A model generated the notes under the pieces. That model was not told the DNA's origin. It did not search any database and worked only from the letters and a program-made list of their open reading frames with translations. A DNA stretch of 64,000 bases from Membranihabitans marinus (lineage in GTDB: Bacteria; Bacteroidota; Bacteroidia; Chitinophagales; Saprospiraceae), in assembly GCF_021729155.1 (NCBI RefSeq), contig NZ_JAJQYA010000012.1, positions 1-64,000 on the forward strand, in the 5' to 3' direction. Position numbers and translations under genes: made by a program. Position 1 is the stretch's first letter, and every line of letters begins with the position of its first letter. Shown one piece after another: positions 26,162-35,784 of the stretch.

Positions 26162-27837
26162 AAAAAGATTATCACATACGTAATTTTATTTTGTTAATCT
26201 TTGGGTTAATTGCCATTAATTTTATTGGTGTTCAGTCTGAAGTACAATGGGATTGGACGGAAGATAATCGGTATACGCTGTCCTCGACGACGGAGGCAGT
26301 TTTAGAGAAAATAGATGATCGTATCCTAATAGATGTCTATCTTACTGGTGATTTTCCCGCAGTTTTTAAACGATTGGAGCAGAGTACTCGATCTATATTT
26401 AATCGATATGAAAGGATGAACCTCAATCTATTGATTTCCTATGAAAATCCATCCGTAGGATCAGTAGAAGAGGTCAATCTTCGGAGGGAGGAGTTGGCCA
26501 AAGAGGGATTGAGTTCGGTAAGGTTGAATATCCCTGGGGAATCATTAGAACGCAGAATATATCCCTATGCGGCCTTGAAATACGGTACCAAAAAGGTGTA
26601 TATCAATCTTTTGGAATCCGAACGAAGCGGTACTCCCAACGATCAAGTAATCAATGAGTCCATAGCCCTTTTGGAGTATAAAATAACCAGTGGATTATTG
26701 CGCTTGTTTCAGGATAGAAAGAAAAATGTATTGTTTACTGAGGGCCATGGTGAATTGCAACCCTATGAAACTGCTGACTTGGAACAAAGTTTGCGATTTT
26801 ATTTTAATACAGGAAGGGTAAATCTCGATTCCATAGTTTCTATTCCTCAAAATATTGATGTAGTCGTAGTGGCACAGCCCAAATCAAGTTTTTCGGATCG
26901 AGAAAAGTTTATCATTGACCAATATATTATGAATGGGGGAAAGATGATGTTTTTATTGGATCCCATGCGAGTTGATGAAGACAGTCTTCGGACAACAGGT
27001 CGATTTGTAGCCACGGATTACGATTTGGGACTCAATGATATTTTGTACAAGTACGGCGTGAGACTTCAGTCTAACCTGATATTGAGTTTGGAAAATACCA
27101 GAATCCCATTAGAGGTAGGTCAAGTCGGTGGGCAAAAGCAGTTTGATTTATTTCCTTGGTATTATTATATCGCCTCTATACCCAATGACAATCATATGAT
27201 TAGTCGTGGACTGGAGCGAGTGCGTTTGACCTATGGCTCTGTTATAGATACTGTAGCCACATCTACGGCTGTGACCAAGACGCCGTTGTTGTTTTCAGGA
27301 CCCTATAGCAGATATCAGTTTAACCCGGTAGACATAGATCTCAATATTGTGCGCTTTGAGCCCGATGTATCCGCATTTAACCACGTAAATTTGCCAATGG
27401 CCATGTTGTTGGAAGGGCAATTTGAATCCCTATACAAAAACAGAGTTTCATCGAGTATGGAGGAGGGCCTAGCGTCTTTGGGACAGAGTTTTCAAGCCAT
27501 GTCCAAACCCACTAAGATTATGGTGGTCTCCGATGGAGATATCGCCAAAAATGAGATTGATCCAAGAACGAAGGATATTCGAAGTCTCGGTTATGATAGA
27601 TACGAACAGTTCACTTTTGGCAATAAGCCCTTCTTATTAAATGCGGTGGAATATCTCACGGGATTGGATGTCGTATTGCCATTGAGGGCCAAAGATTTGA
27701 AATTGAGGTTGCTGGACCAGCAAAAAGTTGAAGCGGAAAGTAGTCTTTGGCAAGCGATGAATTTTTCATTGCCCATTGTATTTTTTCTAATGATGTCTTT
27801 TGGCTTGAATTTTTATAGAAAAAGAAAATATCAGTAA
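26158..27837 (+). CDS. gldG: Gliding motility ABC transporter auxiliary protein GldG
   Basis: The third partner of GldA and GldF, 559 residues. It has an N-terminal membrane helix (about 10-26), a large extracytoplasmic ABC_transp_aux domain (about 35-300) with the FTEGHGE segment and the KMMFLLDP motif, and a second membrane helix at the C-terminus (about 535-555). The orientation with two anchoring helices is characteristic of GldG. Start overlaps gldF by 4 bases, and its stop is directly followed by the DUF4340 gene with no gap. Confidence 0.92.
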   Translation: MKKDYHIRNFILLIFGLIAINFIGVQSEVQWDWTEDNRYTLSSTTEAVLEKIDDRILIDVYLTGDFPAVFKRLEQSTRSIFNRYERMNLNLLISYENPSVGSVEEVNLRREELAKEGLSSVRLNIPGESLERRIYPYAALKYGTKKVYINLLESERSGTPNDQVINESIALLEYKITSGLLRLFQDRKKNVLFTEGHGELQPYETADLEQSLRFYFNTGRVNLDSIVSIPQNIDVVVVAQPKSSFSDREKFIIDQYIMNGGKMMFLLDPMRVDEDSLRTTGRFVATDYDLGLNDILYKYGVRLQSNLILSLENTRIPLEVGQVGGQKQFDLFPWYYYIASIPNDNHMISRGLERVRLTYGSVIDTVATSTAVTKTPLLFSGPYSRYQFNPVDIDLNIVRFEPDVSAFNHVNLPMAMLLEGQFESLYKNRVSSSMEEGLASLGQSFQAMSKPTKIMVVSDGDIAKNEIDPRTKDIRSLGYDRYEQFTFGNKPFLLNAVEYLTGLDVVLPLRAKDLKLRLLDQQKVEAESSLWQAMNFSLPIVFFLMMSFGLNFYRKRKYQ

Positions 27838-28839
27838 ATGAAACGATTATCCTGGATTATATCCTCAGTACTGTTGTTGTTGATCGGATATTATTTTTAT
27901 AGTCAAAACCAAGGCGAGGGCATTAGAGAAGATTTGGTTCTTCATGTAGAAGATACTGCGGATATAGCTCAAATAATTATCTTAAATAGAGCGGGAAAGA
28001 AACAATCTTTTTCGCGACGCAAAAATTATTGGGTAAATGAAAAAGACGAGGTGTTGCGTGCCGATGCCATCAACAATTTGTTGGCTACTATTCACAGCCA
28101 ACGCGTGTCGAGTTTGATTCCCAAGGCCGCTATGGACAATGTAGTGAAAGACCTCAGCAGCAATAGTGTGCTGGTTCAGTTAATGGATAAAAAAGGGGAT
28201 AAGTTACTCAGTTTTTATGTTGGAGGAGTAACCCCAGATGATCGGGGGACTTTTATGATTCGCGAGCAATCCGAAATACCAGTCATCGTCAATATCCCTG
28301 GGTTTGAAGGCAATTTAAGGACTCGTTATATCATGAGTGAAAATGATTGGGCGTCTAGGGAATTATTGCCAGAGTTAAATTCTGTGAAACAGATAAGATT
28401 AGATTTTCCCAGACAGCAAGAGGAGAGCTTTATTTTTCGATACAATGAAGATAACATCGGCTATGTTCAAAAAAGATGGGATACAGAAGTTAGATACTCC
28501 GAGATCAATACCGATAAATTGAAGGTCTATATAGATCGACTTCAAAACCTATATGCAGAAGCCCTTTTGGATCCGGCGAAGATCGAAGATTTAGAGGATG
28601 TGGTACCATTTTGTGTATTGGAAGTAGTCGATGAGGAAGATGAGATTTATAGTTTGAGCTTTTTTCCACAGATATGGATTGATATGCCCAATGAAGAAGT
28701 GAATATGCCTACGGTAGAACGATATTATACCTATCGAAATGACGGAAAGTTGTTTTTAACCCAGCATTTGTTGATGCAAAAGATTTTTATAGGTTACGAA
28801 CATTTTGTATCTTCCTTGGGAAGTGGAAGTAAGATGTAA
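27838..28839 (+). CDS. DUF4340 domain protein
   Basis: A 333-residue protein with an N-terminal membrane helix (about 4-22) and a DUF4340-type extracytoplasmic region: repeated short beta elements, with RRKNYWVNEKDEVLRADAINNLL near residue 60 and ADIAQIIILNRAGKKQSF before it. Proteins of this type accompany GldG-like ABC_transp_aux proteins in many bacteria. It starts on the base after the gldG stop, so it is part of the same operon and probably works with the transporter. The molecular role is unknown. Confidence 0.8.
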   Translation: MKRLSWIISSVLLLLIGYYFYSQNQGEGIREDLVLHVEDTADIAQIIILNRAGKKQSFSRRKNYWVNEKDEVLRADAINNLLATIHSQRVSSLIPKAAMDNVVKDLSSNSVLVQLMDKKGDKLLSFYVGGVTPDDRGTFMIREQSEIPVIVNIPGFEGNLRTRYIMSENDWASRELLPELNSVKQIRLDFPRQQEESFIFRYNEDNIGYVQKRWDTEVRYSEINTDKLKVYIDRLQNLYAEALLDPAKIEDLEDVVPFCVLEVVDEEDEIYSLSFFPQIWIDMPNEEVNMPTVERYYTYRNDGKLFLTQHLLMQKIFIGYEHFVSSLGSGSKM

Positions 28840-30082
28840 GTATCTGGTATTCTTTTGTTTATTTTCTTTATTGTCGCTATCGATGGTGACCATGGAATGG
28901 GGATTTTATGGGCATAAAAAGATCAATTATTATGCGGTATTAACCATACCCCCACCATTGATAGGATTTTTCAAACCTCATATTATATTAATTTCCGATC
29001 GCGGTGTTCGACCAGATATGAGGCGGTATGTCCATCCGTTGGAAGGATATAAGCATTATATAGATCTAGATATTTGGCATAAGGGCGATTCTCTGATATT
29101 ACATAGAAAGTTTGAATACGATAGGATAGCCACCGCGACTTGGACGGTGATTCGATCTGAAAAAGACGATACCGGGAATCGAGAAAACAATAGTAGACGG
29201 GACAATGCTGCTGAAAGTATAGGAGGTGTTCAAACATTGAAGGATACGGTAGACTTTGTTGGTTGCGCTGATGGGAGATATTGGTTTCGATATCAGAGGG
29301 ATTCTTTCTCCATCGATTCTGTGGGATTAGAATTGGATTTTAGATCACATGGATACGATTTGGAATTTGTCGTTGCAGAATTTTTATATCCCGGTTTGAA
29401 CCATCGTTTGCATTATAAGGATGAATTGATTGAAACAGGTATGTTGCCCTATTCTTTTATTCATGTTTATCGACAGTTGGTGTCGGCTTATCGATCTGGG
29501 GATGTATCTGCTATTCTACAATTATCTGCCGATATAGGACATTATGTTGCGGATGCACATGTACCATTGCATACTACCAGTAATTACGATGGACAGAAGA
29601 CGAATCAAAAAGGCATTCACGGTTTTTGGGAATCGCGGATACCAGAGTTGTTGGCGGCCGAGGAGTTTGATCCCTTTGTGGGGCCTGCTCAATATATTCC
29701 TTCCGTGGATAGTTTTATTTGGGATATTGTATTGCACAGTTATAGTTTGGTGAATCAAGTGCTGGATGTAGAATCTGAGGTGAGATCAGGAATGCCGGTG
29801 TCTGAACTGTATTGCTATGAGGAACGCAATTATCAGACTGTTAGGCTGCCCTGTGCCGACTTTGCTAGGGCTTATCATGAGGCCCTGGATAATATGGTGG
29901 CCAAACAATGGCGATCGGCGATTCATCACGTGGGGTCGGTATGGTATTCGGCTTGGATCGATGGGGGGCGAGTCGATGTAAAATGGTTAAACGACCAAGT
30001 AATAGAGCAGGACGAGGGCATTTGGCAGAAATTGAAATCCTTATTGGAAAGTCAATCTATTCTGGGGCGTGAACACGATTAA
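28823..30082 (+). CDS. Zinc-dependent phospholipase C / S1-P1 nuclease-like protein
   Basis: A secreted or periplasmic protein of about 419 residues that resembles the phospholipase C / S1-P1 nuclease fold, which binds three zinc ions through conserved His and Asp. Visible signatures are WGFYGHKKIN just after the signal peptide, and SADIGHYVADAHVPLHTT with a following GIHGFWE. The open frame begins at a TTG at 28805; the GTG at 28823 places the basic residues directly before the hydrophobic signal (YLVFFCLFSLLSLSM) and is preferred. It overlaps the end of the DUF4340 gene by 17 bases. The substrate is unknown; such genes next to gld genes are common in Bacteroidota. Confidence 0.75.
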   Translation: MEVRCKYLVFFCLFSLLSLSMVTMEWGFYGHKKINYYAVLTIPPPLIGFFKPHIILISDRGVRPDMRRYVHPLEGYKHYIDLDIWHKGDSLILHRKFEYDRIATATWTVIRSEKDDTGNRENNSRRDNAAESIGGVQTLKDTVDFVGCADGRYWFRYQRDSFSIDSVGLELDFRSHGYDLEFVVAEFLYPGLNHRLHYKDELIETGMLPYSFIHVYRQLVSAYRSGDVSAILQLSADIGHYVADAHVPLHTTSNYDGQKTNQKGIHGFWESRIPELLAAEEFDPFVGPAQYIPSVDSFIWDIVLHSYSLVNQVLDVESEVRSGMPVSELYCYEERNYQTVRLPCADFARAYHEALDNMVAKQWRSAIHHVGSVWYSAWIDGGRVDVKWLNDQVIEQDEGIWQKLKSLLESQSILGREHD

Positions 30083-30284
30083 TATCCTAGGTGTTTTAAA
30101 GTGTCGGTCATTCAAAATCTTTTTCATCATTATAATTTGTAATCCGTATAACTTGTAGTTGTTTGGCTTTGAGTTGATTTTTGAATTAGTGATATACGGA
30201 GGGCCAGATCTTTCAGAAATTTGAAGTCCAATATTTAAATACATATTTATTGATATATTTGGCGGATATTAAAAATATACCCTA

Positions 30285-31253
30285 GTGAAAAAACTAATTC
30301 ATATACTTATTGGAGCGACTATGGGCATGGCAGAAGTTGTTCCCGGTGTTTCTGGAGGAACCATTGCCTTTATTTCTGGTATCTATGAACGGTTAATCAA
30401 TGCGATTAAAGCTGTGGATGGACAGGCTTTACAGTATTTACTTCGCGGAAAATGGAAATCATTTTTTCAAAAAATTGACGGCGTATTTTTACTTTTTCTT
30501 CTATTGGGGATGATTGGAGGATTGTTGGTGGGTATCTTTTTAATTAGCCACTTAATTGAGGTATATCCCATTCCTATGTGGGCATTTTTCTTTGGGTTAA
30601 TTCTCGGATCAGCGATATATATCGCATTGAAAATTAAGGATTGGAATCTAAAGTCGATATTGCTTTTAATTGGTGGGTTTGGCTTTGCTTATTTTATAAC
30701 CCGAGGTATGCCGATGTCTGGGATTGATTCCCCTTGGGCATATTTTTTGGCCGGTACTGTAGCCATTTCAGCTTTAATTTTACCTGGTATCTCTGGGAGT
30801 TTTATTTTATTGATTTTGGGCATGTATACCTTAGTGCTGCACAATGTCAAATCGATTTTGACATCGATGGATATTCAAGCTTTAATTAAGATAGCGGCTT
30901 TTGGAGTTGGAATATTGATTGGATTGGCGCTATTTTCTAGGGTCTTAAGTTGGACATTTAAGAATTATAAATACCCTACTTATGCGCTATTGACAGGATT
31001 TATTTTTGGGTCTCTCAATAAAATATGGCCTTGGAAGATACCTACGATGGGATTGGATAAGGAAGGACAGTTTATTGCTATACAACCCGGACAAGTCATG
31101 GATTGGGAGGAGATTAAAATAGTGGCCGAGCAAAATGTTGGACCCTATCATTCTGCCATTCAAGAGTCTCATTTGGCAACCGTTATCGTCTTGGTTGTTC
31201 TGGGATTGGCTATTATATATGGGATAGCTAAGGTTGAGAAAAAGGCCGATTAA
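30285..31253 (+). CDS. DUF368 family polyprenyl-phosphate translocase (PopT-like)
   Basis: A 322-residue integral membrane protein of the DUF368 family. Members described as PopT return undecaprenyl phosphate to the inner face of the membrane. The signature GMAEVVPGVSGGTIAFISGIYE is at about residues 15-36 (Glu17 and the PGVSGG motif), and a second related half begins with ALILPGISGSFILL near 165. About eight to nine membrane helices are visible. The start codon is GTG. With uppP 6 kb upstream, the window encodes two steps of lipid carrier recycling. Confidence 0.85.
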   Translation: MKKLIHILIGATMGMAEVVPGVSGGTIAFISGIYERLINAIKAVDGQALQYLLRGKWKSFFQKIDGVFLLFLLLGMIGGLLVGIFLISHLIEVYPIPMWAFFFGLILGSAIYIALKIKDWNLKSILLLIGGFGFAYFITRGMPMSGIDSPWAYFLAGTVAISALILPGISGSFILLILGMYTLVLHNVKSILTSMDIQALIKIAAFGVGILIGLALFSRVLSWTFKNYKYPTYALLTGFIFGSLNKIWPWKIPTMGLDKEGQFIAIQPGQVMDWEEIKIVAEQNVGPYHSAIQESHLATVIVLVVLGLAIIYGIAKVEKKAD

Positions 31254-31369
31254 TGTCGAAATGCTCTGAGTACTTAAAGTGATATTTTACCCGTGATTAG
31301 CAGTGATAATTTTAGTTATTTCCAAAATAATGATTACATTATTGGTTATTTATCAATAATCCAAAATCT

Positions 31370-32152
31370 ATGTGTTACGATGCCAAAGCCTTGCTAGAAA
31401 CGCAGTTGAAGCGTGCCAAGAAGTACAATGATGCAGAATGGCAAAAAGAAATTGAAGAAGACTTAATTCCATTTGAAAAGTATAACCTATTTCACGCAGC
31501 GGGATTTAGTCACCCTCAACTTTTGATTTATCCAGATAATCAGCCGTTTCGACCGACTCCATCTACTTGGGGATTGTTACCTCATTGGGTAAAGGATGAC
31601 AAACAAAGGATGGATTTTTGGAATCGGACTTTAAATGCCAGAGGGGAAACCATATTTGAGAAACCTGCATTTAGGACAGCTGCCAAGAGCAGTCGATGTT
31701 TGATTTATATGGATGGATTTTATGAGCACCATCACTTTAAGGGCAAGACCTATCCTTTTTTTATTCAGCGTGCGGATAAGGCGCCGATGATTATGGCTGG
31801 ATTGTGGAGTAAATGGAAGAATCCGGCTAATCTCGAAGAGTGGCACACTTTTGCCATTGTTACGACGAAGGGCAATTCACTTATGGAAGAAATCCACAAT
31901 AATCCCAAATTGGCGGAGCCTAGAATGCCTTTGATTTTGCCGGAAGCGATTGCCGACCAATGGTTGCAGCCTATTGAAAATGAATTGGACAAGCAAGTCA
32001 TCCAAGATTTGATTTTGCCCCTGCCTGCAAATGAATTAGTGGCTCATACGGTTCGCAAACTTAGAGGAAAGGAGGCGACGGGCAATTTGCCGAAAGCTTC
32101 AGAGAAATATGATTATTTCGAGTTGGTTAATAAAGATCAAACCTTATTTTAA
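31370..32152 (+). CDS. SRAP-domain protein (YedK/HMCES-like)
   Basis: A 260-residue SRAP protein that crosslinks to abasic sites in single-stranded DNA and shields them. The catalytic cysteine is residue 2 (MCYD), exposed after removal of Met. Other active-site elements are visible: NARGE at 89-93, the glutamate in DGFYEH near residue 119, and the histidine in EIHNN near residue 175, followed by PRMPLIL. Length and motif order are normal for Bacteroidota members. It is transcribed rightward and followed directly by the lipoprotein gene. It fits with the lesion-bypass polymerase in the same window as DNA damage tolerance, although the two are not in one operon. Confidence 0.92.
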   Translation: MCYDAKALLETQLKRAKKYNDAEWQKEIEEDLIPFEKYNLFHAAGFSHPQLLIYPDNQPFRPTPSTWGLLPHWVKDDKQRMDFWNRTLNARGETIFEKPAFRTAAKSSRCLIYMDGFYEHHHFKGKTYPFFIQRADKAPMIMAGLWSKWKNPANLEEWHTFAIVTTKGNSLMEEIHNNPKLAEPRMPLILPEAIADQWLQPIENELDKQVIQDLILPLPANELVAHTVRKLRGKEATGNLPKASEKYDYFELVNKDQTLF

Positions 32153-32176
32153 TTGAATAAAAAAGAAGGAAATTAT

Positions 32177-33376
32177 ATGAGAGTTTTATATGCTATGGTT
32201 TTGTTTGGATGTATTGGATTGATGACGAGTTGTGGTACGAGTTCCAATTTGAGAACAGAGACTACACAATGGCCATTGCACATTATCGATAGTAGTTTAT
32301 GGGGTGCAGATGGGATACGAGTGGGGGATTTTAACGGCGATGAATATGCCGATTATATTTCTGGTGGAGAGGAGAAAGGATTGACCAAGGTGTATTTGGG
32401 CAGAGGGGGAGATGGTTTTAATGAATTGACTTTTGAGAGTGCGGATGTAGAAGATGCTATTTTTTTCGATGGAAATGGCGATGGTCGATCTGAGGTAATG
32501 ACCCTATGTGAAGGGCGAAATGAAGCGATGTATTGGCATTTTTTGGATTCCAACGATGTTTGGGTCAATCGAGAAATAAATGCAGCTAGGGGCAAAAAAT
32601 GGATGTATTCTGCAACGGCGAATTTTTTACCTAATGGAAGTCATCAATTAGTAGTAGGGGGCAAGGGGGATAATGCTATAGTGGGATGGATGGATATTGG
32701 ACTCGACTATGAAAAGAGTAGTGAATGGCCAATTCATTTTATCGATTCTGTGGGTTGGATAATGAGTATTGAGGTTTTGGATATCGATGGAGATGGTGAT
32801 GAAGATGTGGTAGTATCTGATCGTAAGGGGAATGATTCAGGGGTGAAATGGTACGAAAATCCTGGATCTGATAAGATATACGGAGATTGGGAGGTTCACG
32901 ACATAGGCCTGATGGGGCAGGAGGTTATGTTTTTGACCGTTTTAGATTTTGATAATGATGATGTTGTCGATGTTGTAGCAGCGGATATTGAAAGTGGGGT
33001 ATATTTATTGACTCGCACTGAGGACATCGGTGGTTTATGGGAAGAGTCTTTGTTGTTTGCATATCCCGAAGGAGTTGGGGAGCGTGGGAAGTCGGTTGCT
33101 GTGACCGATATCAATGGAGATGGTCAGAAGGAGGTGTTTACATCTTATGAAATGGCAGAAGATTTGGCTGGTATTGTCTGTTCGAGTTATGACAAAGTGG
33201 CCAAGACCTGGGTTCACGATGATATTGGTGGTTCATTGGGGATAAAATACGATAAAATATTATTGCACGATGTCGATGGGGATGGAGATCTCGATTTAAT
33301 GACTACAGAAGAGCGCAGTCTTGAGAATGGATTGGGTGTGATATGGTATGAGAATCCAGGCGTAGATTCCATGTGA
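32177..33376 (+). CDS. FG-GAP/VCBS-repeat lipoprotein
   Basis: A 399-residue lipoprotein. The open frame starts at a TTG at 32153, but the ATG at 32177 places the signal properly (MRVLYAMVLF, then lipobox LMTSC), so the Cys is about residue 19. The rest consists of FG-GAP-like beta-propeller repeats with Ca-binding loops such as DFNGDEYAD, DGNGDGRSE, DIDGDGDED, DFDNDDVVD, DINGDGQKE and DVDGDGDLD, about six blades. Such propellers bind proteins or sugars at the cell surface. It is the last gene before the repeat-rich region. Function unknown. Confidence 0.8.
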   Translation: MRVLYAMVLFGCIGLMTSCGTSSNLRTETTQWPLHIIDSSLWGADGIRVGDFNGDEYADYISGGEEKGLTKVYLGRGGDGFNELTFESADVEDAIFFDGNGDGRSEVMTLCEGRNEAMYWHFLDSNDVWVNREINAARGKKWMYSATANFLPNGSHQLVVGGKGDNAIVGWMDIGLDYEKSSEWPIHFIDSVGWIMSIEVLDIDGDGDEDVVVSDRKGNDSGVKWYENPGSDKIYGDWEVHDIGLMGQEVMFLTVLDFDNDDVVDVVAADIESGVYLLTRTEDIGGLWEESLLFAYPEGVGERGKSVAVTDINGDGQKEVFTSYEMAEDLAGIVCSSYDKVAKTWVHDDIGGSLGIKYDKILLHDVDGDGDLDLMTTEERSLENGLGVIWYENPGVDSM

Positions 33377-33523
33377 TTTGTCAGGTTATTAGCCACTGGA
33401 TTCGGTGTGATTGCAATGCAATTAGATAGGTTTTTGGCCAATGTGGTTCGGTGAGATTGTACCATCCATGGTAAGCGAATTATCGAGGCGTGATCTTTTA
33501 ATTAATTTTGACGACGTAGAGAC

Positions 33524-33660
33524 ATGACTGAATGAAGCTCGGAGAGCCAAATGCCTTAAATAGGCATTTGGCGAAGATGACCGAACAAAATGCGAAGCAT
33601 CATTGATCCTTAATGGATCAATGGTGAGGGAACCGAAACCTCCGTGTTTCGGGTGGGTAG
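33524..33660 (+). repeat. Multi-hairpin repeat, copy 1
   Basis: Begins with a GACTGAA-type linker, then stem I (GCTC/GAGC at 33537-33547), stem II CAAATGCCT-taaat-AGGCATTTG (33548-33570), linker GATGACCGAAC, stem III ATTGATCC-ttaat-GGATCAAT and stem IV CCGAAAC/GTTTCGG. Stem I is shortened relative to the other copies. Confidence 0.7.
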
Positions 33661-33710
33661 GCCACTGGCTTCGGGTGGGAAGGTCTCCCGGCCGAGGCGT
33701 GACTGCCCCG

Positions 33711-33899
33711 TAAATCGATAGGTTTTTAGCCACTGTGGTTCGGCGAGACTGAACCGCATATCGTAAGAATTACATTTTAATTTATTATGTCGTCCTTTCA
33801 GGACTTCTTAATTGGGTAAACTATTTTTCGTAGGGTTTCACCCTACGCTGACATATATCGTCCTTTCAGGACTTTTTTATCAAGCTGGCTCTGGCGTGA
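33711..33899. repeat. 189-base dispersed module, copy 1
   Basis: Nearly identical to 34648-34836. It contains the hairpin CGTAGGGT-ttc-ACCCTACG followed by CGTCC-tttc-AGGAC, and a second CGTCC-tttc-AGGAC hairpin earlier in the unit. A variant with different stems, CCGTGGGT/ACCCACGG then CATCC/AGGATG, is at about 34366-34412. Confidence 0.75.
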
Positions 33900-34001
33900 C
33901 TGCCCCGTAAATCGATAGGTTTTCGCCACTGTGCTCCGGCGTGATTCCACCGTAAATCTTCAGGGATTCTGCCCTGCGATGTGATTACACCCTATATCAA
34001 T

Positions 34002-34078
34002 AGCCAATTGCCAAAATGAAGAGAAAACATTCTAATTGTTAGATATTTTGGAGACGCAAGGCATTGCGTCTCTACGTT
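34002..34078. repeat. 77-base module shared with 56666-56742
   Basis: An almost identical copy lies 22.7 kb away at 56666-56742. Both end in the GAGACGC palindrome followed by TACGTT. This ties the two intergenic repeat clusters together. Confidence 0.75.
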
Positions 34079-34408
34079 AGTGTATGACTTCCCCGTAAAT
34101 CGATAGGTTTTTAGCCACTGTTTCGTGAATGATGCAGGCATGACGAAAAAATTCTCTCCTATTGGTAAGAAACATCCATACCCTCTATTAGACAATATGA
34201 CTGATGTGGATTGTATAGATGCACGAATGGATATGATCATGGATTTGTCATGATTTTTGCAATCAGATATTAAAGAAGGTTGGTGATATTATCAATAGAT
34301 AGTTTGGTCAACTAATTCTCATTTGGCAAAAATCCCGCCAAATCAACTTTAGGTTACCACTTAACCGTGGGTTTTCAACCCACGGCTATTAACATATCAT
34401 CCCTTCAG

Positions 34409-34558
34409 GATGACCGAGCAAAGTTGTCCCAAGGACAACCAAATGCCGTAAATCGGCATTTGGCGAAGATGACCGAACAAAATGCGAAGCATCATTGATC
34501 CTTAATGGATCAATGGTGAGGGAACCGAAACCTCCGTGTTTCGGGTGGGTAGGCCACT
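34409..34558 (+). repeat. Multi-hairpin repeat, copy 2
   Basis: Stem I is GTTGTCC/GGACAAC (34423-34429 with 34433-34439), stem II is CAAATGCCG-taaat-CGGCATTTG, followed by the same stems III and IV as copy 1. The ninth pair of stem II is G-C here and T-A in copy 1, a compensatory change. Confidence 0.75.
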
Positions 34559-34647
34559 GGCTTCGGGTGGAAAGGTCTTCCGGCCGAGGCGTGACTGCCC
34601 CGTAATTCGAAAGGTTTTTAACCAATGTTTCCGGCATGACTGCAACA

Positions 34648-34836
34648 TAAATCGATAGGTTTTTAGCCACTGTGGTTCGGCGAGACTGAACCGCATATCG
34701 TAAGAATTACATTTTAATTTATTATGTCGTCCTTTCAGGACTTCTTAATTGGGTAAACTATTTTTCGTAGGGTTTCACCCTACGCTGACATATATCGTCC
34801 TTTCAGGACTTTTTTATCAAGCTGGCTCTGGCGTGA
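34648..34836. repeat. 189-base dispersed module, copy 2
   Basis: Second copy of the module at 33711-33899, offset by 937 bases, with very few differences, so the duplication or conversion is recent. Confidence 0.75.
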
Positions 34837-34938
34837 TTGCCCTGTAATTCGATAGGTTTTTAACCACTGGCTCCGGTGAGATTGTACCATCCATGGTAAG
34901 CGAATTGCCGAGGCGTGATCTTTTAATTAATTTTGACG

Positions 34939-35007
34939 ACGTAGAGACGCAATGCCTTGCGTCTCCCTAAATTGTCGACTGAGACGCAAGGCATTGCGTC
35001 TCTACGT
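34939..35007. repeat. Inverted pair of GAGACGC palindromes
   Basis: ACGTAGAGACGCAATGCC and onward (27 bases) is repeated as a perfect inverted copy after a 15-base spacer. Each arm itself contains the palindrome GAGACGCAAGGCATTGCGTC or its complement, which also occurs alone at 34051-34072 and 56715-56736. Confidence 0.8.
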
Positions 35008-35013
35008 TAGTGC

Positions 35014-35340
35014 GTGACTTCCCCGTAAATCGACAAGATTTCACCTGTTATTTATTATGTCGTCCCATCAATACTTCTGAATAAAAATCTAAGATGTGCT
35101 CATCCATTATCAAGAAATCATCCTATGGTTTGGCATAGTAGCTGTTTCGAGAAAAAGGAAAATTGTTTGACAATGGCCAATGACCAGCCTCTGAAAAAAT
35201 AAAAATGAGAAAAGAAAATACATTGAAAAGATTGAAGACAGGGAGTAGTTGAATATAAAAATAACTGAAAAGCAATGACTTAAAACAAAAAAAGCTGAAT
35301 ATCAAAATCGATATCCAGCTTTAAGAGTTCTTAGGCAGCC
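35014..35340. repeat. Duplicate of the tRNA-Glu 3' flank
   Basis: About 326 bases nearly identical to 35513-35838. It includes a copy of the tRNA terminator (35286-35322) and stops at the last bases of the tRNA 3' end (GGCAGCC), after which the sequence turns into multi-hairpin repeat copy 3. Confidence 0.8.
35286..35322 (-). terminator. Duplicated copy of the tRNA-Glu terminator
   Basis: Same stem as the terminator at 35785-35820 (AAAGCTGGATATC with GATATTCAGCTTT, then a T run on the minus strand), but with no gene directly upstream of it. Confidence 0.65.
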
Positions 35341-35346
35341 TGTGGG

Positions 35347-35460
35347 ATGACTGAGCGTAGTTGCCCTTTAGGGCAACCAAATGCCGTAAATCGGCATTTG
35401 GCGAAGGAACCGAGGCCACTGTGCCGAGGCGTGATTGCCCTGTAAATCGTCAGGTATTAA
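35347..35460 (+). repeat. Multi-hairpin repeat, copy 3
   Basis: Stem I is GTTGCCC/GGGCAAC (35360-35366 with 35371-35377) and stem II is the CAAATGCCG form. Stem III is absent; the unit goes straight to the GGAACCGAGG module found also in copy 4. Confidence 0.7.
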
Positions 35461-35784
35461 GCCACTGGCTCCGGTGAGATTGTACCATCCATGGTAAGCG
35501 AATTGCCGAGGTGTGACTTCCCCGTAAATCGACAGGATTTCACCTTAATTTATTATGTCGTCCCATCAATACTTTTGAATAAAAATCTAAGATGTGCTCA
35601 TCCATTATCAAGAAATCATCCTATGGTTTTACATGACAGCCATTTCGAGAAAAAGGAAAATTGTTTGACAATGGCCAATGACCAGCCTCTGAAAAAATAA
35701 AAATGAGAAAAGAAAATACATTGAAAAGATTGAAGACAGGGAGTAGTTGAATATAAAAATAACTGAAAAGCAATGACTTAAAAC

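Noticed and set aside
34140-34253. 37-codon frame starting MTKKFSPIGKKHP
   Set aside because: Too short, without a ribosome site, promoter or homologue that I can name; may be a gene fragment but this cannot be shown.
33422-34696. Several 60-100 codon frames in the repeat cluster
   Set aside because: They follow the repeat modules and are near copies of each other in different positions; no protein family is recognised.
34051-35002. Possible CRISPR array from the repeated GAGACGC palindromes
   Set aside because: Spacing is irregular, orientation alternates, there are only a few copies and no cas genes.
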